This document shows positions 18,420 to 30,922 of a DNA stretch of 64,000 bases, one piece after another (positions within the stretch are counted from its first letter, which is position 1; every line of letters starts with the position of its first letter). The translations under genes were made by a program, and so were the position numbers. A model generated the notes under the pieces. The model saw only the letters and a program-made list of their open reading frames with translations. It was not told the origin of the DNA and did not search any database. This DNA comes from Steromphala cineraria (taxonomy: Eukaryota > Mollusca > Gastropoda > Trochida > Trochidae). The DNA is taken from contig OU744730.1 of assembly GCA_916613615.1 (NCBI GenBank), positions 5,115,582-5,179,581 on the forward strand. Reading direction: 5' to 3'.

Positions 18420-19365
18420 CTTATTTTATACTTTCAATTTTTCACTGGTAATTTTACATTAATGCTAGATGTATTCTTTTGATAGTGTTAGAAATCTCAT
18501 TACACAAACCAATCATCCATGATTAGAGAAAACATAAAGCCAATTGGCGGCCATTCTTGTGTGAACACCTTTAATTCATTTTGTGTAAGAAAAGGAATCG
18601 CATGGCTGAACTTTACATTTTATATTTGATTTATTGCTGCTTAATTTAGTTAAAATAAATTGTCTTCAATTTGAACCATTTATTTCATATTCAAAAACAT
18701 CACCTTACATTACCCCTAAAACGTGCTAGTGCACATTTAAAGGGGCAGTAGCACGTTGTTTGATAATTCTATATTTAAAATTTTTCACTATTTTGTAAGT
18801 TAAAGGGGCAGTAGCACGTTTTTTGACAATTTTATATTTTAAATTTTTCACTGACAATTGTAAGGTACATTGTAATGCTAAATGTACTATTTTGATAGTG
18901 TCAAAATCGTATTATACAAGCCGATCATCCATAGTCAGAGGACAAAGAATGAAGATTCACATAACATCCATTGGCGGCCATTTTGTGTGAACACCTTTAA
19001 TTCATTTTTTGTAAGAAAAAGCAATCGCATGTCTAAACTTTACGTTATGTATTTGCATTATTACTGCTCCATTTAGTTTAAATACATTGTCTTTCAATAG
19101 GAACCATTAATTTTCATTTTCCTGACATCACCTTTTATTCCCCCATAAAATGTGCTACTGCCCCTTTAATTATTGTATTATTTTGACAGTGTCAAAAACC
19201 TCATGACATAAACCAATGATCCATAATCAGAGGACAAAGTATGACGATTCACATAAAATCAATTGGCGGCCATTTTTGTGTGAACACCTTTATTTCATTT
19301 TGTGTAAGAAAAGGAATCGCATGGCTGAACTTTACATTTTATATTTGATTTATTACTGCTCTACA
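18420..19365 (+). mobile_element. Array of AAAGGGGCAGTAGCACGT MITEs
   Basis: Three head-to-tail copies share GGCGGCCAT, GTGAACACCTTTA and CGCATG...CTGAACTTTAC blocks, at 18546, 18973 and 19265. The middle copy is complete (18800-19169, 370 bp with TTAA at each edge) with inverted ends TTAAAGGGGCAGTAGCACG / TGTGCTACTGCCCCTTTAA. An extra terminal fragment lies at 18741-18800. TTAA borders would fit a piggyBac-like origin, but TTAA could also belong to the inverted repeat. The third copy is cut short near the Tc1 element that follows. Confidence 0.75.
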
Positions 19366-19406
19366 TATACATATAATATGTTTCTAACACTGTTGTTGCT
19401 TTGGTA

Positions 19407-20876
19407 TAAACTGAAGTACAAAAGAAAGTACACACCCAAGTAATTTGTTAATAAAAGACAACTAATATTAATAGTGAACCATTTTCAAACATGGCAAGGA
19501 CAGGTATTTACTTCTCACTTCACACATCACTTCTCTACTTCTCATAGTGTCCACTAGGGGTATAATTTGAAATTTACACTCATTGTTTCTGCAATATTCC
19601 GTTAGTATCGGGTTTGACCCCATTACTGTTAATGCAAGCAAAGACACGTCTCCTCATTGAGAAAGTCAGACGTCAGATGACGTTATTAGGGATAGGTTGC
19701 CACTGTTCATGTAGTGCCTGTTCCAGCTGTTGTAGGTTGACTGGTTGCTCTAGGCGACGTCTAAGTCGTCTTCCCAAATGGTCCCAAAGATGCTCGATGG
19801 GGGATAAATCTGGGGAACGTGATGGCCAAGGCAAAACCTGGATGTTTTGTTGGTTGAGGTAGTCCATGGTGATCCTGGCAGTTTGTGGTCTGACGTTATC
19901 GTGTTGGTAAATCATCCCTTGGTGCTGCCTCTGTATGAAGGGGACAACCACAGGCTGCAACACTTGATCCCTGTATCTCTGGGCTGTAAGGGTCTGACCA
20001 AATCGGTCTTCTGTTCGCCGCAGATCCCGCCCAAGACCATTATGCTGCCACCGCCATAGGGTACCACTTCTTGGACACACGCTGCAGCCTGTCTCTCGCC
20101 TCTACGCCTGTAAATACTCACTCTGCCGTTTGCTGTGAAGAGGTTGAATCGACTTTCGTCGCTGAAGATCACTCTTGCCCAATCACGACGTTGCCAGCGT
20201 CTCACTCTCTTTGCCCAGTGTAGACGGTCCAGGCGATGTTCGCGAGTCAGGGTCATTCCGAGGAACGGTCGGTAAGCCCGAATACCGGCAGCTCGAAGAC
20301 GTCTCATGACACTGTTTCTGTTGATGTGGTGTCCTAACGCCGTCGATGCCGTTGACGCCATTGTGACGAATCTGATGCGCAGATGCAGTGTGCGCAGATA
20401 ACGGTCTTCAGCGGGGGTCGTCACCCTCGATCTTTCACTTCTAGACTGTCCGATGTCTGGCCAGTCTGGTTATGACGTTGAAGCGGCCGAATGACCGTTT
20501 GTCTGGTGTGGCCAAACCTTCTGGCAATTTGGCTGTTTGAAACTCCAACTTCAGACATTCCAACGACTCTTTCTCGCTCTGCTGCTGTTAAACGTGGCAT
20601 TTTCTCGTGCTTTTTTCGGTACACTCGTAGTAAATGGTAGAATTCAGTGGTTTTTATATTCTTAGCGCGCCCAAGTCATGTAGAAATTGAAAAAATCGTG
20701 ATTTTCAAAAAAATCACTTTTACCTGAACTGACATGCCTTGGATGCGTTTTGACGATATAATTTCATTGTTTCCGTTCGTAACATTAGGATAGAGCATAA
20801 AAAAAGCTACTTTGTAAATGAATATGAAATGATATGAAAATCTGTGGGTGTGTACTTTCTTTTGTACTTCAGTTTA
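19407..20876 (-). mobile_element. Tc1/mariner element Tc1-A
   Basis: The inverted ends AACTGAAGTACAAAAGAAAG... match for about 30 bp and are flanked by TA on both sides (19407-19408 and 20875-20876), the expected target duplication. It carries one broken DD34E transposase on the minus strand. Confidence 0.9.
19673..20600 (-). pseudogene. Tc1-like DD34E transposase, broken by frameshifts
   Basis: The likely start is MPRLTAAERE (20600). An N-terminal helix-turn-helix (SNSQIARRFGHTRQTV) is followed by a frameshift near 20440, where the frame meets a stop, and a second lesion near 19995 after DLVR. The catalytic segment follows in pieces: FSDESRF (first Asp), DNVRPQTA (second Asp, usually DNARPHTA) and SPDLSPIEHLWD (Glu), with 34 residues between the second Asp and Glu. 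Length over the whole region fits the usual 300-340 residues. The protein would have cut and pasted its own element. It is non-functional as read. Confidence 0.9.
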
Positions 20877-20879
20877 GAT

Positions 20880-21229
20880 TGAAATAAACAGAAATTATTA
20901 AAGCTTTCTTTTGTTTCTGGCATTTATTTACAATAATTAAGCAACATATGGAGATAATATTCTGCCCTTTGGTATCAAATCTCATATAATCGATATGCAA
21001 TTTCTATCATTTGCCCCATAGAAAATTTACCCCCTGTGTATCATACCACCTGCAAAAAAAAAACCCGCAAACCTATGACTTGCCTCGACAGTCTTCTTCA
21101 AATAGTATAAGAGGCGTCCTTAAAATGTCCTGGTAGGACCGTTCATTGGGAATATTTTACTTCAACCATCTATCGATGTTGCTGTAGTGTTTGGTTGTCT
21201 CTACGCCGCTTAATAGTTACAAATTACAC
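20880..21229. other. No gene recognised
   Basis: AT-rich DNA between the Tc1 element and a LINE fragment, with a short A tract near 21055. Nothing else recognised. Confidence 0.5.
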
Positions 21230-21443
21230 AGATCGGCACTTGCTAAATTCCGGTATGGAGTCGCCCCGATAAAGATCGAGACAGGGAGATATGAAAATAT
21301 TCCTGCTGATTCCCGTTTTTTGTTTTACATGCCCGGATCAGGTAGAAGATGAAGCCCATGTTCTTTTGCAATGCCCCAACTATACTGATCTGCGGGAAAA
21401 TCTGTTTTCTTATTGCAAATCTGTGATTTTGAATTTTAAGTGA
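21230..21443 (+). pseudogene. LINE 3'-end coding fragment
   Basis: Translation begins RSALAKFRYGVAPIKIETGRY, shifts frame near 21310, and continues with a C-x2-C-x8-H-x4-C finger (CFTCPDQVEDEAHVLLQC), then NYTDLRENLF and a stop at 21441. This C-terminal finger is typical of the last part of LINE polyproteins. 5' truncated; clade not resolved. Confidence 0.75.
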
Positions 21444-21735
21444 ATCAAGCGAAGATTATATGTTAGCCACCATTTTACATAATGAAAATTTGGTTTTTAT
21501 ATCTGCCAAAACCTGCCATAATATTTTAGCTAGACGTAGAAATATTTTATATCGATAATTGTCTCTCATAATTCTTACACAAGAATGGCACTGTATATAT
21601 CAATATCATTTTACATTAATTTTTTTTTTTTTTTTTTTTTTTAATATGTTGTATAGTGGTGAGGCATTAATAAAATATATGTCTGTCTGTCTGTCTACAA
21701 GCCTCCTGCCTTCTGTATACTATGTAACTGGAAGC

Positions 21736-21816
21736 AGGACAAAAGCCACCCGGACAAATGCCACCCGGAAAAAAGCCACCTGGAAAAATGCCACCTAGGA
21801 CAAAAGCCACCTAGGA
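21736..21816 (+). repeat. 15-16-bp minisatellite (five units)
   Basis: Five units of the type ACAAAAGCCACCCGG, with the last two ending CCTAGG. It follows a T tract (about 21619-21641) and a short TCTG run (about 21677-21696). Confidence 0.8.
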
Positions 21817-21819
21817 CTA

Positions 21820-22505
21820 TGTAACTATTCAGGCGTTGAATTAAAGGGGTCGTCCTATTATTGTATTACAGCGGGAACGATCTTGGATTTTTAATGACCA
21901 AGGGACCTAAGCCCTGCAACTGAGCTTACACAATGAAATCTTATGAAGCAAATATGAACAGTTAAAAATTTTAGACTAAGAATGAAGGTACATGTCCGAA
22001 ATAAACGAAAGGTCGATCTACAGATAATAAAGATGATATTGATATGTCATTTCAAATTTTTGAACGATAATCATTATGGCTATGACTTTAAGAGATAATA
22101 TTTTACTAACGAACATACGCTCATGCTGACTACTACTTAAAATAGCAAATGTTTTTTTTACTTTCAAATATCAACATTGGATGTCATTTAATTTTCATAT
22201 TCCATTTCACTATAAGCAATTTGAAATGTATGTCTTTCTTTAGATATACGCCGAATATTAATATGTTAAATATTTATCAAAATATGTCAATATACGTATG
22301 TTTGTACAAATGTCCAAATCGAGGTCAGTATCGTGTTACATGGTCAGTGTTTGTCTTTATGAAAATGACAACCCTGTTACACAGCTCTACACAGTCTCTG
22401 AAATAGAAAGGTAAGCTGGAATAATCGCTTCTGTGTGATATCAATCTTTGTAGAAAGTGGATTCAATTTGTAAACGATTGAACATATATAAACATACCTG
22501 TGTTG
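21820..22505. other. No gene recognised
   Basis: AT-rich sequence with scattered short frames. No repeat ends or domains seen. Confidence 0.5.
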
Positions 22506-22514
22506 GACAAAGAT

Positions 22515-22865
22515 CATTCTCCCCTCACAGAGGCAGATCAAGTCACGAAATGTTGAACAACCTCTGTTATATTACGCCGAGTTTGTGGGATAGAATGGGA
22601 GACGCCTGATTGGAGGCAATCAAAGTTAGTTGTGCAATCAGCGACGCTGTTCTTAAATCATCATTTGGCTACTAATAAATGGCAAAGGCACAGTGATATG
22701 AACCACACTTTCCATGCGAGAAGCGTTGTCATTTTAAGAAATTCAAATGTATTGTGGGGCAATGTTTTCGCCAGGGGAAACTGCCGGAACCCATGAATTT
22801 CGGCGTAATATAACAGAGGCTGTATCAATATTCTGGACTTGATCTGCCTCTGTGGGGAGAGAATG
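22515..22865. mobile_element. MITE with 9-bp target duplication, copy M2
   Basis: Best preserved M copy: CATTCTCCCCTCACAGAGGC... and ...GCCTCTGTGGGGAGAGAATG are inverted ends continuing into AGATCAAGTC / GACTTGATCT. GACAAAGAT flanks both sides exactly (22506-22514 and 22866-22874), a perfect 9-bp duplication. Internal sequence is shared with M1, M3 and M4. Confidence 0.9.
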
Positions 22866-22874
22866 GACAAAGAT

Positions 22875-23221
22875 AGATTATTCCAATTTATCACCTTCAA
22901 TATTTACTGATCTGTTATGGTATTAGTGGAACTGTATATTTCACGTTTTCCCATGTATTAAAAGGGCCTGAAGAGTAAGATACACAGTGCTACTAATTAC
23001 AAAACAATGGAGTCCTTAAAAGAAGATAAGTTCCGTGGAGTTATGAAAATCCATTTTCCTTAACTCGAATGATTAAATGGTGCAGACACTTAAATGGCTA
23101 CATGAAGTTTCACATTGAACACGACAGCATTATCAACGACAAACTGCATAACGCATAAACCATTATTAAATCTGGAAAGTTTAACAATGGAAACATATTT
23201 TATGAAATTTGCTACAGTGTC
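22875..23221. other. No gene recognised
   Basis: Short AT-rich spacer between two MITEs. Confidence 0.5.
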
Positions 23222-24138
23222 TTAAAGGGGCAATAGCACCTTTTTATGGGATGATAGGTGATGCCAGGAAAACGAAAACTGATGGCTCCATTTGAAAACT
23301 AAACAAAGAGGAAATAAATCAAATATATAATGTAAAGTTTAGCCATTCGATTCCCTTTTCTTACACAAAATAAGAAATGGTCACACAGAAATTGCCGCCA
23401 GTGCACTTTATGTGAATCTTTATAACATGTTCTCTGATTACCGGTGATTGTGGTTTGTGTAATGAACTTTTTGACACCATTTAAACAATATATATACATA
23501 AGCTAAACAAATATGGTATTCAGGGTAATTTATTGAAATGGTTTGAGAGTTATCTAGAAAATAGAAATCAGTGTGTTGTTATTAATGGATTCCGTTCAGA
23601 TAAAAGGGCTGTTTTTGCTGGTGTGCACCAGGGCTCTGTATTGGGGCCGCTACTATTCATTATATACATAAATGATATTGTCGAAGGTATAAACTGTAAC
23701 ATACGCCTTTTCGCTGATGATACATCGTTATACGCGATAATCGGTGACCCCGTAGATAAATGGCAAGTGGCATTTAACCCGAATAAGACCGAATCTATTC
23801 GCTTTACCCGAAAGATACACCCACTTCCTATGCCTGACTTAATTATGCACGATAACATCATTGATTCAGTACAAAGTCACAAACATTTGGGTTTAACTCT
23901 TCAGCATGACTGCTCTTGGAATGAACAAATAAACGACACTTTCAACAAAGTTGCACCAATGGTTAACTGTCTTAGAAGTCTTAAATACCGTTTAAATCGA
24001 AAAACATTGGAAACCATGTACAAACAGTTCATTCTCCCTCTTTTTGACTATTGTAGTCACATTTGGGATAATTGCTCAAAACAGCAAGCAGATGCACTTG
24101 AAAAGCTTAACCTTGATGCTCTGAGAACCATATTCCCG

Positions 24139-27100
24139 ACTTGCGGAATTTAGAGTTATCGTTCCTGATTAGAGTTGTCCGCCCTTGGGAACAGGTATGC
24201 GCCCTCTCGACTCGTTGACGTTACCGTCATGGGTCGTGATTATTGCGTCATAAAACTATAAATTACTGCAGTAATTCAGATTCTTCGAGATCTTTATAAA
24301 CGTTTGACCTATCAGTTGACCGTATTACCGAAGTAACCCATTTTTCGTAGCAAAATCATGTCACTATTAAATATTTACCGAGATTAGGCCTATTTATAGA
24401 ATGTACATGCATACATAAGATAGTTAATTACTTTCTTCATATATGTTGGTATATTTTATGTGCAATTTTAAAGAACATAACGATTTATTTTCCATCGAAA
24501 TGTACATCTCAATCTCAATGACAGTACATAACTTGCAAAAACTGACGCCGTCCTGTTCAATAGTTTGTTTCTCGTAAACAATATATTATTTAGCACTTTG
24601 AAATAAATTTTTTTTAGAAAATTGAAATTAAATATATTAATAACAAACTTAGAGGAAAATGAGTAGTTTCGTATTTATACAATTGTCTCAATAGTTTATT
24701 GCTTTTTCAGTGATATATCTTGCTAAACTTTTTCAAAATTGAAAGGTTCATGTCGCTGTTTTCATGTACATGTAATTTGCATTACGGATTTCAATTAGCT
24801 TGTTATGTTTCGCGCGGAGAACATCGGTAATTTAGTTTTCTTGTGAGTTGATGAAAAAGTAAATCCAAGGAATTGTCACTGTTAACATAGTCCCTTGTGT
24901 TTCCGAAATAAATATCCTATTATAAAAAGTACTCATGGAAATAGAAATAAAGATATTTTGGGCGATTATTTTTTATTTCTTCATGCATGATACAGAACTT
25001 AGATTTGAATGCTAAATATTCAATTACAATTGTTTTTTTGGACACATATTGTAAAATTCCCTTAAAATATGAGTTTACAGGACAACAAACCGTGTCAATT
25101 TAACACCAGGAAATAATTTTAGTCAAAATATATGTTTCTGATGCAAGCGAAAGTATGTTAATGAGCTCTAATCTCATTACAGTCACGTAAAATGTAACAT
25201 TTCATGTAAAATATTTATCAACTGTATTCCGTAACTAGTTTTAAGGTGATAATAATCGCGTTGTCTTCAAGTGTGTTTTACTCCTAAACACGTGATACGA
25301 AATACTATATTCCTACGAGTTAATTCATTATTTTTGTTGCCGTTTGCACAGTTCCTTAGGCAACACACCAGTACATTCCGTGTAAAAGGCTTTGCACGTT
25401 TGTTTTGGTCATGCATTGTTGATTGTGATGAACTTATTTCTTAATGCGTTGCAAATATGACAAATTTCTTCAAATTTGTAATAATTATACCTGTAAAAAA
25501 GGCAATAAAAATGGTATTTACCGTATTTCCTCTGACAAGCGCCCGGGCGCTTATTTTTTCATCACCCCTTTACCCCCGGCGCTTATTAGAGGAAATACGG
25601 TATGTGATGCATATGTACAAGATCTAGATGGGAAAACCTAGCTAGTTTCTTTAACATTTGATGGAAATACATCTATCAATCGAGAATTTAAAAAAATGCC
25701 AAACATCATTTTATATCTGTTTCCATGAGCAATAGGCGTATGGTTTAAGGTTATTATCTACGTTTCTTGTAACTACTGAAAATAATTATGTCCTTAAAAT
25801 ATTTCATGAGGTCTAAAATGTTCAAAAGTGTACTTTAAAAGAACCGGAGGATATCGCCGAGATCGGAACGCTTATAGATCAGAAATGTAAAAAGAAACAT
25901 GTTATTGAAGTAAGGTAAAAATAACCGTACCAGTAAATTGGAAAAATATTATCTACGATTTAGGTCTTCTAAGTATGTAAGAGGGGCCTATAGAAATGTA
26001 AAAAAACCTGGTAGATCCTCGAAATCACCCTACGAGTTAACTGTTATCTACGTTTAAGGTCTTCTAAATATGTAAGAGGGGCATATAGAAACGTCCAAAA
26101 ACTGGTAGGTACTCGAGATGGGATACTTCGTTTAGTTCTGTCCGTTCTAAAGTTTTATTGTAAAATTGTAAATACATGTAGATAAACACACATGACTAAA
26201 ATACCATTTTACTTTTTTGAGCGTCCGGCGGTTGATCTCTTTACGGAGCCCAAACAAAAACAAAAGGTTATCAAACATTGAAGTTCTGATCGAAACCGAA
26301 AAAATACACTAAGACAACATATCACTATAATTTTTTGTTCACTTTTCAGTGAGCAGAAGAGATTCAAAGCGCTTGTAAATATTTATAAGTTAAACGATAG
26401 GCCCATAAAAATGACAAATTGTGTGTTGTAGCAGGCTGACGCAACGTATCCGAAACAGTTTTCAGTTGTATTTTTTATCTGCAGTACGCTTAAAAATCTT
26501 CTACCGCCACTTGTTCATTGATTTGCAAAATTTATTTTGTATTTGTGATGAAGGTGGTCTTATTTGTTTCCATTCATAAACGTATTCTAAAGACTATTCC
26601 ATCAATTAATATGGTCAATGTTCAACAATTTGAGTTTATAAATAATAGCGTTGTTTGCTTGAAAATATTGTGTCGGGGAAAGACAGTCCTATCGGGTAAT
26701 TTTTGTATAAATGAACTGATTCAAGAAGAAGTAGTGATTTATTCTAAGTCAAATTGTTAAATCTAGAACAACGAACATGCTACCATCACTAACATATACG
26801 ACAATAAGTGCGAAATAATCATGTAATAATATTAATATAGCAGGGGAATATTCTAGAATTGTGTTACGATACGCACTCACACAAAAGTTATTTAACCTAA
26901 TAATTAGCACATATTGAAGGTTAGCTTGTACTATCTATCTGTGACAACATTTTTTGGAATTGAGAAGACATTAAGTTAAGTCGTTAAAAGGGGAAAATAT
27001 TGTTGAACCGCGGCACAAAACAGTGACGAGTTAATACAAACTGACAAATTCCCTTACAAATTAATCGTCGTCAAATATTTTCTCTTTTCACATACCGAAT

Positions 27101-27882
27101 GTCAATGGAATAAAAAAAAAATCATTTTCCCCTTCCTTGAACTTCTGAACAAATTTAAAATCTTTGAGAAAATATGAAAAAGTATGTGTTCTTAAACCCC
27201 GACTGAATGCGTATCTTTAGCCTACATTTCCCGCCAAAGAAGGGGGATACTCATTCGAAAACTTCAAGTTCTTTTGACAAACAATATTCAAAAAGCTTTT
27301 TCTACAAAGAATTGTCACTCAAACCCTACACTTTAACAACAACAGTTTTTTGTTATCATTATATTGTACTCTAATGGCATGACTGATAATTCATCTCTTA
27401 GAGAAGTGAGGTGCGTAATTTTACCCGTCAAAACTGTTCATTTCTACTAATTTTGTCCACTTAAATGAGATGTGAAGTATTTGTTATTAATAAATTACTA
27501 AATAAAATGTTTAATCCATAAATAGATACTTATGTCCGATTTGTTTGCCTTGAGATTGTTTTATTATTTTCACATTTGCATCAATTAGCACATAAAATAG
27601 AATTATCAAAAAAGATCTATACCGTTTAAGGAATTAACTCAATTAAATACATTTGAAATAATATATTATATTACAGACATGTGAAGATTTACATACTCAA
27701 GCATAAAATACATTCATTGACCACCAATGATAAAAACCCGGCAAATAATCACATTTACACAAAGCGACTATTTCCTTTTTTGCGCGGCCCATAAGGGTAA
27801 CGTCAACGAGTCGAGAGGGCACATACCTGCTACCAAGGGCAGATAACTCTAATCAGGAACGGTAACTCTAAATTCCGCAAGT
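24139..27882. mobile_element. 3.7-kb non-coding TIR element with ~95-bp inverted ends
   Basis: The ends ACTTGCGGAATTTAGAGTTA... are inverted and about 90% alike for about 95 bp, including CCCTCTCGACTCGTTGACGT. It splits the LINE reading frame cleanly, which proves it is an insertion. I found no transposase: the longest frame, 26518-26760, is 80 codons without a recognisable domain. No target duplication can be asserted. It holds a mini-MITE at 25519-25602. Confidence 0.8.
25519..25602. mobile_element. 84-bp mini-MITE
   Basis: Inverted ends TACCGTATTTCCTCT / AGAGGAAATACGGTA and an inner pair AAGCGCC / GGCGCTT enclose a centre of about 30 bp. It is the innermost layer of the nested stack. Confidence 0.8.
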
Positions 27883-28859
27883 ACCGAATACCAGCCATAA
27901 TAAGATATACAAGGAAACCAATTTTAAATCATTATGCCACAGAAGATTCATTCATAAATTGACTTTCTTTTACAAAAGGATCAACAACCTTACACCAAAC
28001 TATCTAAGAAATCTTGTACCTCCAAAATTGTCCGATGTTGTTACTTACAATCTTCGTGATATCACAAAACTTCGGACCATCAACTGTAAAACTACAAATT
28101 ATACAAGATCGTTCTTACCGGACACAGTCAAATTATGGAACTCCTTAACGCCCGAAGTCAGAGACTCGCCATCATTATCAAGCTTTAAAAATGAACTTCT
28201 AAAGGACACCGACACATACAGCCATTTTAATTTAAATTCTGTACACGATCTTGTCAAATTTCACACTCTCGACTCAGGCTTGAATGCAGTGACCTAAATG
28301 CTCATAAATACGAAAGATTTATTTCTCAAACACCCGACTGCTCGTGCGGCTTCAATTATTTATGAAGATTTATACCACTACTTCTTTTTATGTCCTCTTT
28401 ACAGTGATATAAGGGAAAACATGTTGTTCTACAAAGATAGATACGATCTAAAGTCTGTTTTATTTGGAAACTGAAATTGTTCCCCATGCAGAAATAAGGA
28501 ACTTTTAATCTCAGTACACTCTTTTATAGATTTAACAGGCAGATTTGATCATTGACCACTGAGATGATGGATGTTGTATCTATTCATAAAACATATTTGC
28601 ATTTGTCCATCTTCTTTAGAATATTGTTCTTATCAGTGTACGCATGCTATTTGGCAATTTCAATCTTTACTGTACTATTAATGGCTTGTGAAAAAAAACT
28701 CTTATCAACTGTAAATTCACCATGTCACATTTGCCATGCATGTATTCTGGAGCGGTATTCAGATAAGCTATTTCTTGTTTACCAATCCAGTTCTTCTAAA
28801 GAAATACATATGTTTAAACAATAATTTTTTAAAAAAACGTGCTACTGCCCCTTTAATAA

Positions 28860-30125
28860 TATTTGTTTTTCAAATTTGCATACATCTATTTTCTTGTCTT
28901 CAAACGGTGTCCCTTCTTCCCCGTGGATTGATGCGTTGTGATAATAATTGAAAATCATAAAACAAAGTTCAACAGTTGATAAAGGAAGATAAGCAAGTAA
29001 AGGATGGATGACAAAGTGTGAAAACGTGAGCTAATCCATGCATTTCCCAACTGTAATGTTATAAGCAACAGACTGAGTGATCACTACAGGATGCAATTAC
29101 AAGCGTGGAGCCGGATATGTCTGTAGTTTGGTCCATAGGGGTTTCAGAAAATAAATAGGATCATCATCTCAAAATGCTTTCGGCATTAAGTGCGACCTAC
29201 ATAAACATGTCACTCTCCAGAGCCAGTGTAAAGTGAACAACTTATGATACAATTGTCGACTTGTGAAAGTCCAATACATATTTTCTGGGATAGGTCCCCA
29301 ACACAATAAACGATAAAATGATTTAAGTGGAATTTGATTATATTTTTGGTTCCAAGCAATTTTACATCTAGTTCATTTCAAATGGTTAAGCAATTGCCTC
29401 AGGGATATTCAACTGAAAACTCCTTTCAGTCGTCTCTTTGATAAAACTCGCTGTTAATCAACAAGAAATTGCTTAGATGTGAAGTCTCTTTCGTGTTTTA
29501 CAAATATCACCCTATAGAACGCATAGAGAAACCCAAAAAATACATGTATGTAAAAGAAACGTTACGTAGATATAAAGTAATAACACTTGTAAGACCATCA
29601 CGCCACATCAGCAAAATGTCTCAACGCAGGGTTCCAAAATATGATGAGTAGCAGGGTGTGTAATTACAGTTAAAAAATTTCAACCTTGAACTTCAAAGAA
29701 AACAAATAGAGGGTAATTGGTTTACCCTTTTAAAACCATTTTAAAGGAAACTTATTACGGTTTGAGTATTTTAGAACTTGTACTTTTGTCTTCTACTGCA
29801 GCACCTTTCTAAAGACTGAGTCTGACAGATGATTGGTACTTGTGAAAAGTGTAAGAAATATTTGTAAATCTATACACGAATTATGAAGGTGTTTGTGGTA
29901 GGGTTTCGACAATAACGTTAGATATCTTACAAAGATAAAATTCAACAACCGCAACATTTTTTCTGGAAATAGTCTATATTAAGTTTAAATGTTCGATGTG
30001 CTGAACATCAAAAGAAACGTATCAGAATGAGGTATACAAAAGGTAATGTATCTTAACAATTATAATGGAAACCTTTTTTCATAAGCAATTGACAAAACAT
30101 GTATTCTATTGACTGTAGATAATTC
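28860..30125. other. No gene recognised
   Basis: AT-rich DNA with short frames only (for example 29469-29651), no domain and no repeat match within the window. Confidence 0.5.
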
Positions 30126-30129
30126 TTTC

Positions 30130-30370
30130 CACCAGGACAACGTGACCCTTATTGACTTAAGTCATAAGGTAATTGTGAGAATGCTGTGGAAGTGTTCTAC
30201 GGTTTATTTATGCCTGTGACTCATTCATGGGTCCCCTTTAACATTCGCTCATTATCGTTATTTACACAAAATATCAACACAATACAATGTCTTTTTCTAT
30301 GTCCTGAGCTCAATCCTATTGAACACTTTGTATCAGAAACTGTTTGTGATGCTTTGGATCACAAGGTCGG
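30130..30370 (+). pseudogene. Possible relic of a Tc1/mariner transposase
   Basis: HQDNV at 30130-30144 resembles the second Asp motif and ELNPIEH at 30306-30326 followed by ALDHKV resembles the Glu motif. They lie in different frames and are further apart than normal, so the relic must carry insertions. Without further matching sequence the call is weak. Confidence 0.35.
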
Positions 30371-30379
30371 TGGCTTCAA

Positions 30380-30910
30380 AGCAGATTTTTCTGTTATGTC
30401 CCTCTTCAGACGAAGCTTGGTATGCTGCTGATTCCACTTCAAGACACTTTGGTAAACGTCTCTGTTGCAAAAGACAGGTTTCTTTCACACTCACGTTTTG
30501 GCCTGAGCTGGCGATGACTTACTTTTTGCATCGAATCCAAATAATTTGTGTGTTAAAACAGATTTTACCAAATAAAATGTCTTCAAAAGGTTGTACTCTC
30601 TTTGTTTATACCTCAAAAATTTCAATCAATCACGTAAATTATATTTACTGAAGCAAAAAGCGCTCAACACTGCCGCCCAAATCGTTCATCGGGTCAATCA
30701 CCCCGCCACGCTTACGAATTACGGAGTTAATAGGTTTAGGTAGTAAGTCAGGAAGAGTTATCGATAAGGATTCCTTACGGTAGAAACGTTTTGATTTGAA
30801 TTTTGTTTAAATGTTGTGAGGCGTGGTGTTTTTTTATCTCTAAGTTAAGCCATAAAACATCAGGTAATTTGATGTATGGAGGCAAGGGAGATAACTCCTA
30901 AGTTACTTAT
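30380..30910. other. No gene recognised
   Basis: No convincing gene. AAGGGAGATAACTCC at about 30885 is another instance of the recurring word described in the findings. Confidence 0.5.
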
Positions 30911-30922
30911 ACGGGAAATTCA

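Larger units (their letters stand above)
23491..28812 (+). pseudogene. 5'-truncated LINE (CR1/jockey-type RT), itself interrupted
   Basis: TTTAAACAATA occurs at 23480-23490 and 28813-28823, an 11-bp target duplication. Coding sequence runs from about 23500 (KYGIQGNLLKWFESYL) with RT motifs HQGSVLGPLLF...YINDI and FADDTSLY (catalytic FADD). About 20-30 residues appear missing before WQVAFNPNKTES. The frame stops at 24138, where a 3.7-kb TIR element is inserted, and resumes at about 27880 with KIYKETNFKSLCHRRF, TFFYKRINNLTPNYL and LPDTVKLWNSL. After a frameshift near 28275 come PDCSCG, then EDLYHYFFLCPLY in a different frame, and a final stop at 28553-28555. The rest is 3' UTR. Non-functional; it would have encoded the C-terminal part of an RT polyprotein. 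Confidence 0.85.
23222..28856 (-). mobile_element. AAAGGGGC-family MITE interrupted by a LINE
   Basis: The left part 23222-23490 is the reverse complement of the 18800-19169 copy (TTAAAGGGGCAATAGCACC, then GTAAAGTTTAGCCATTCG, GCCGCCA, TTTTTGACAC). The right part, 28824-28856, ends CGTGCTACTGCCCCTTTAA. Between them lies a LINE bordered by TTTAAACAATA on each side. The MITE is therefore the oldest layer of the stack. Confidence 0.7.

Noticed and set aside
26518..26760. 80-codon frame inside the 3.7-kb TIR element as possible transposase
   Set aside because: No catalytic motif or DNA-binding domain and far too short.
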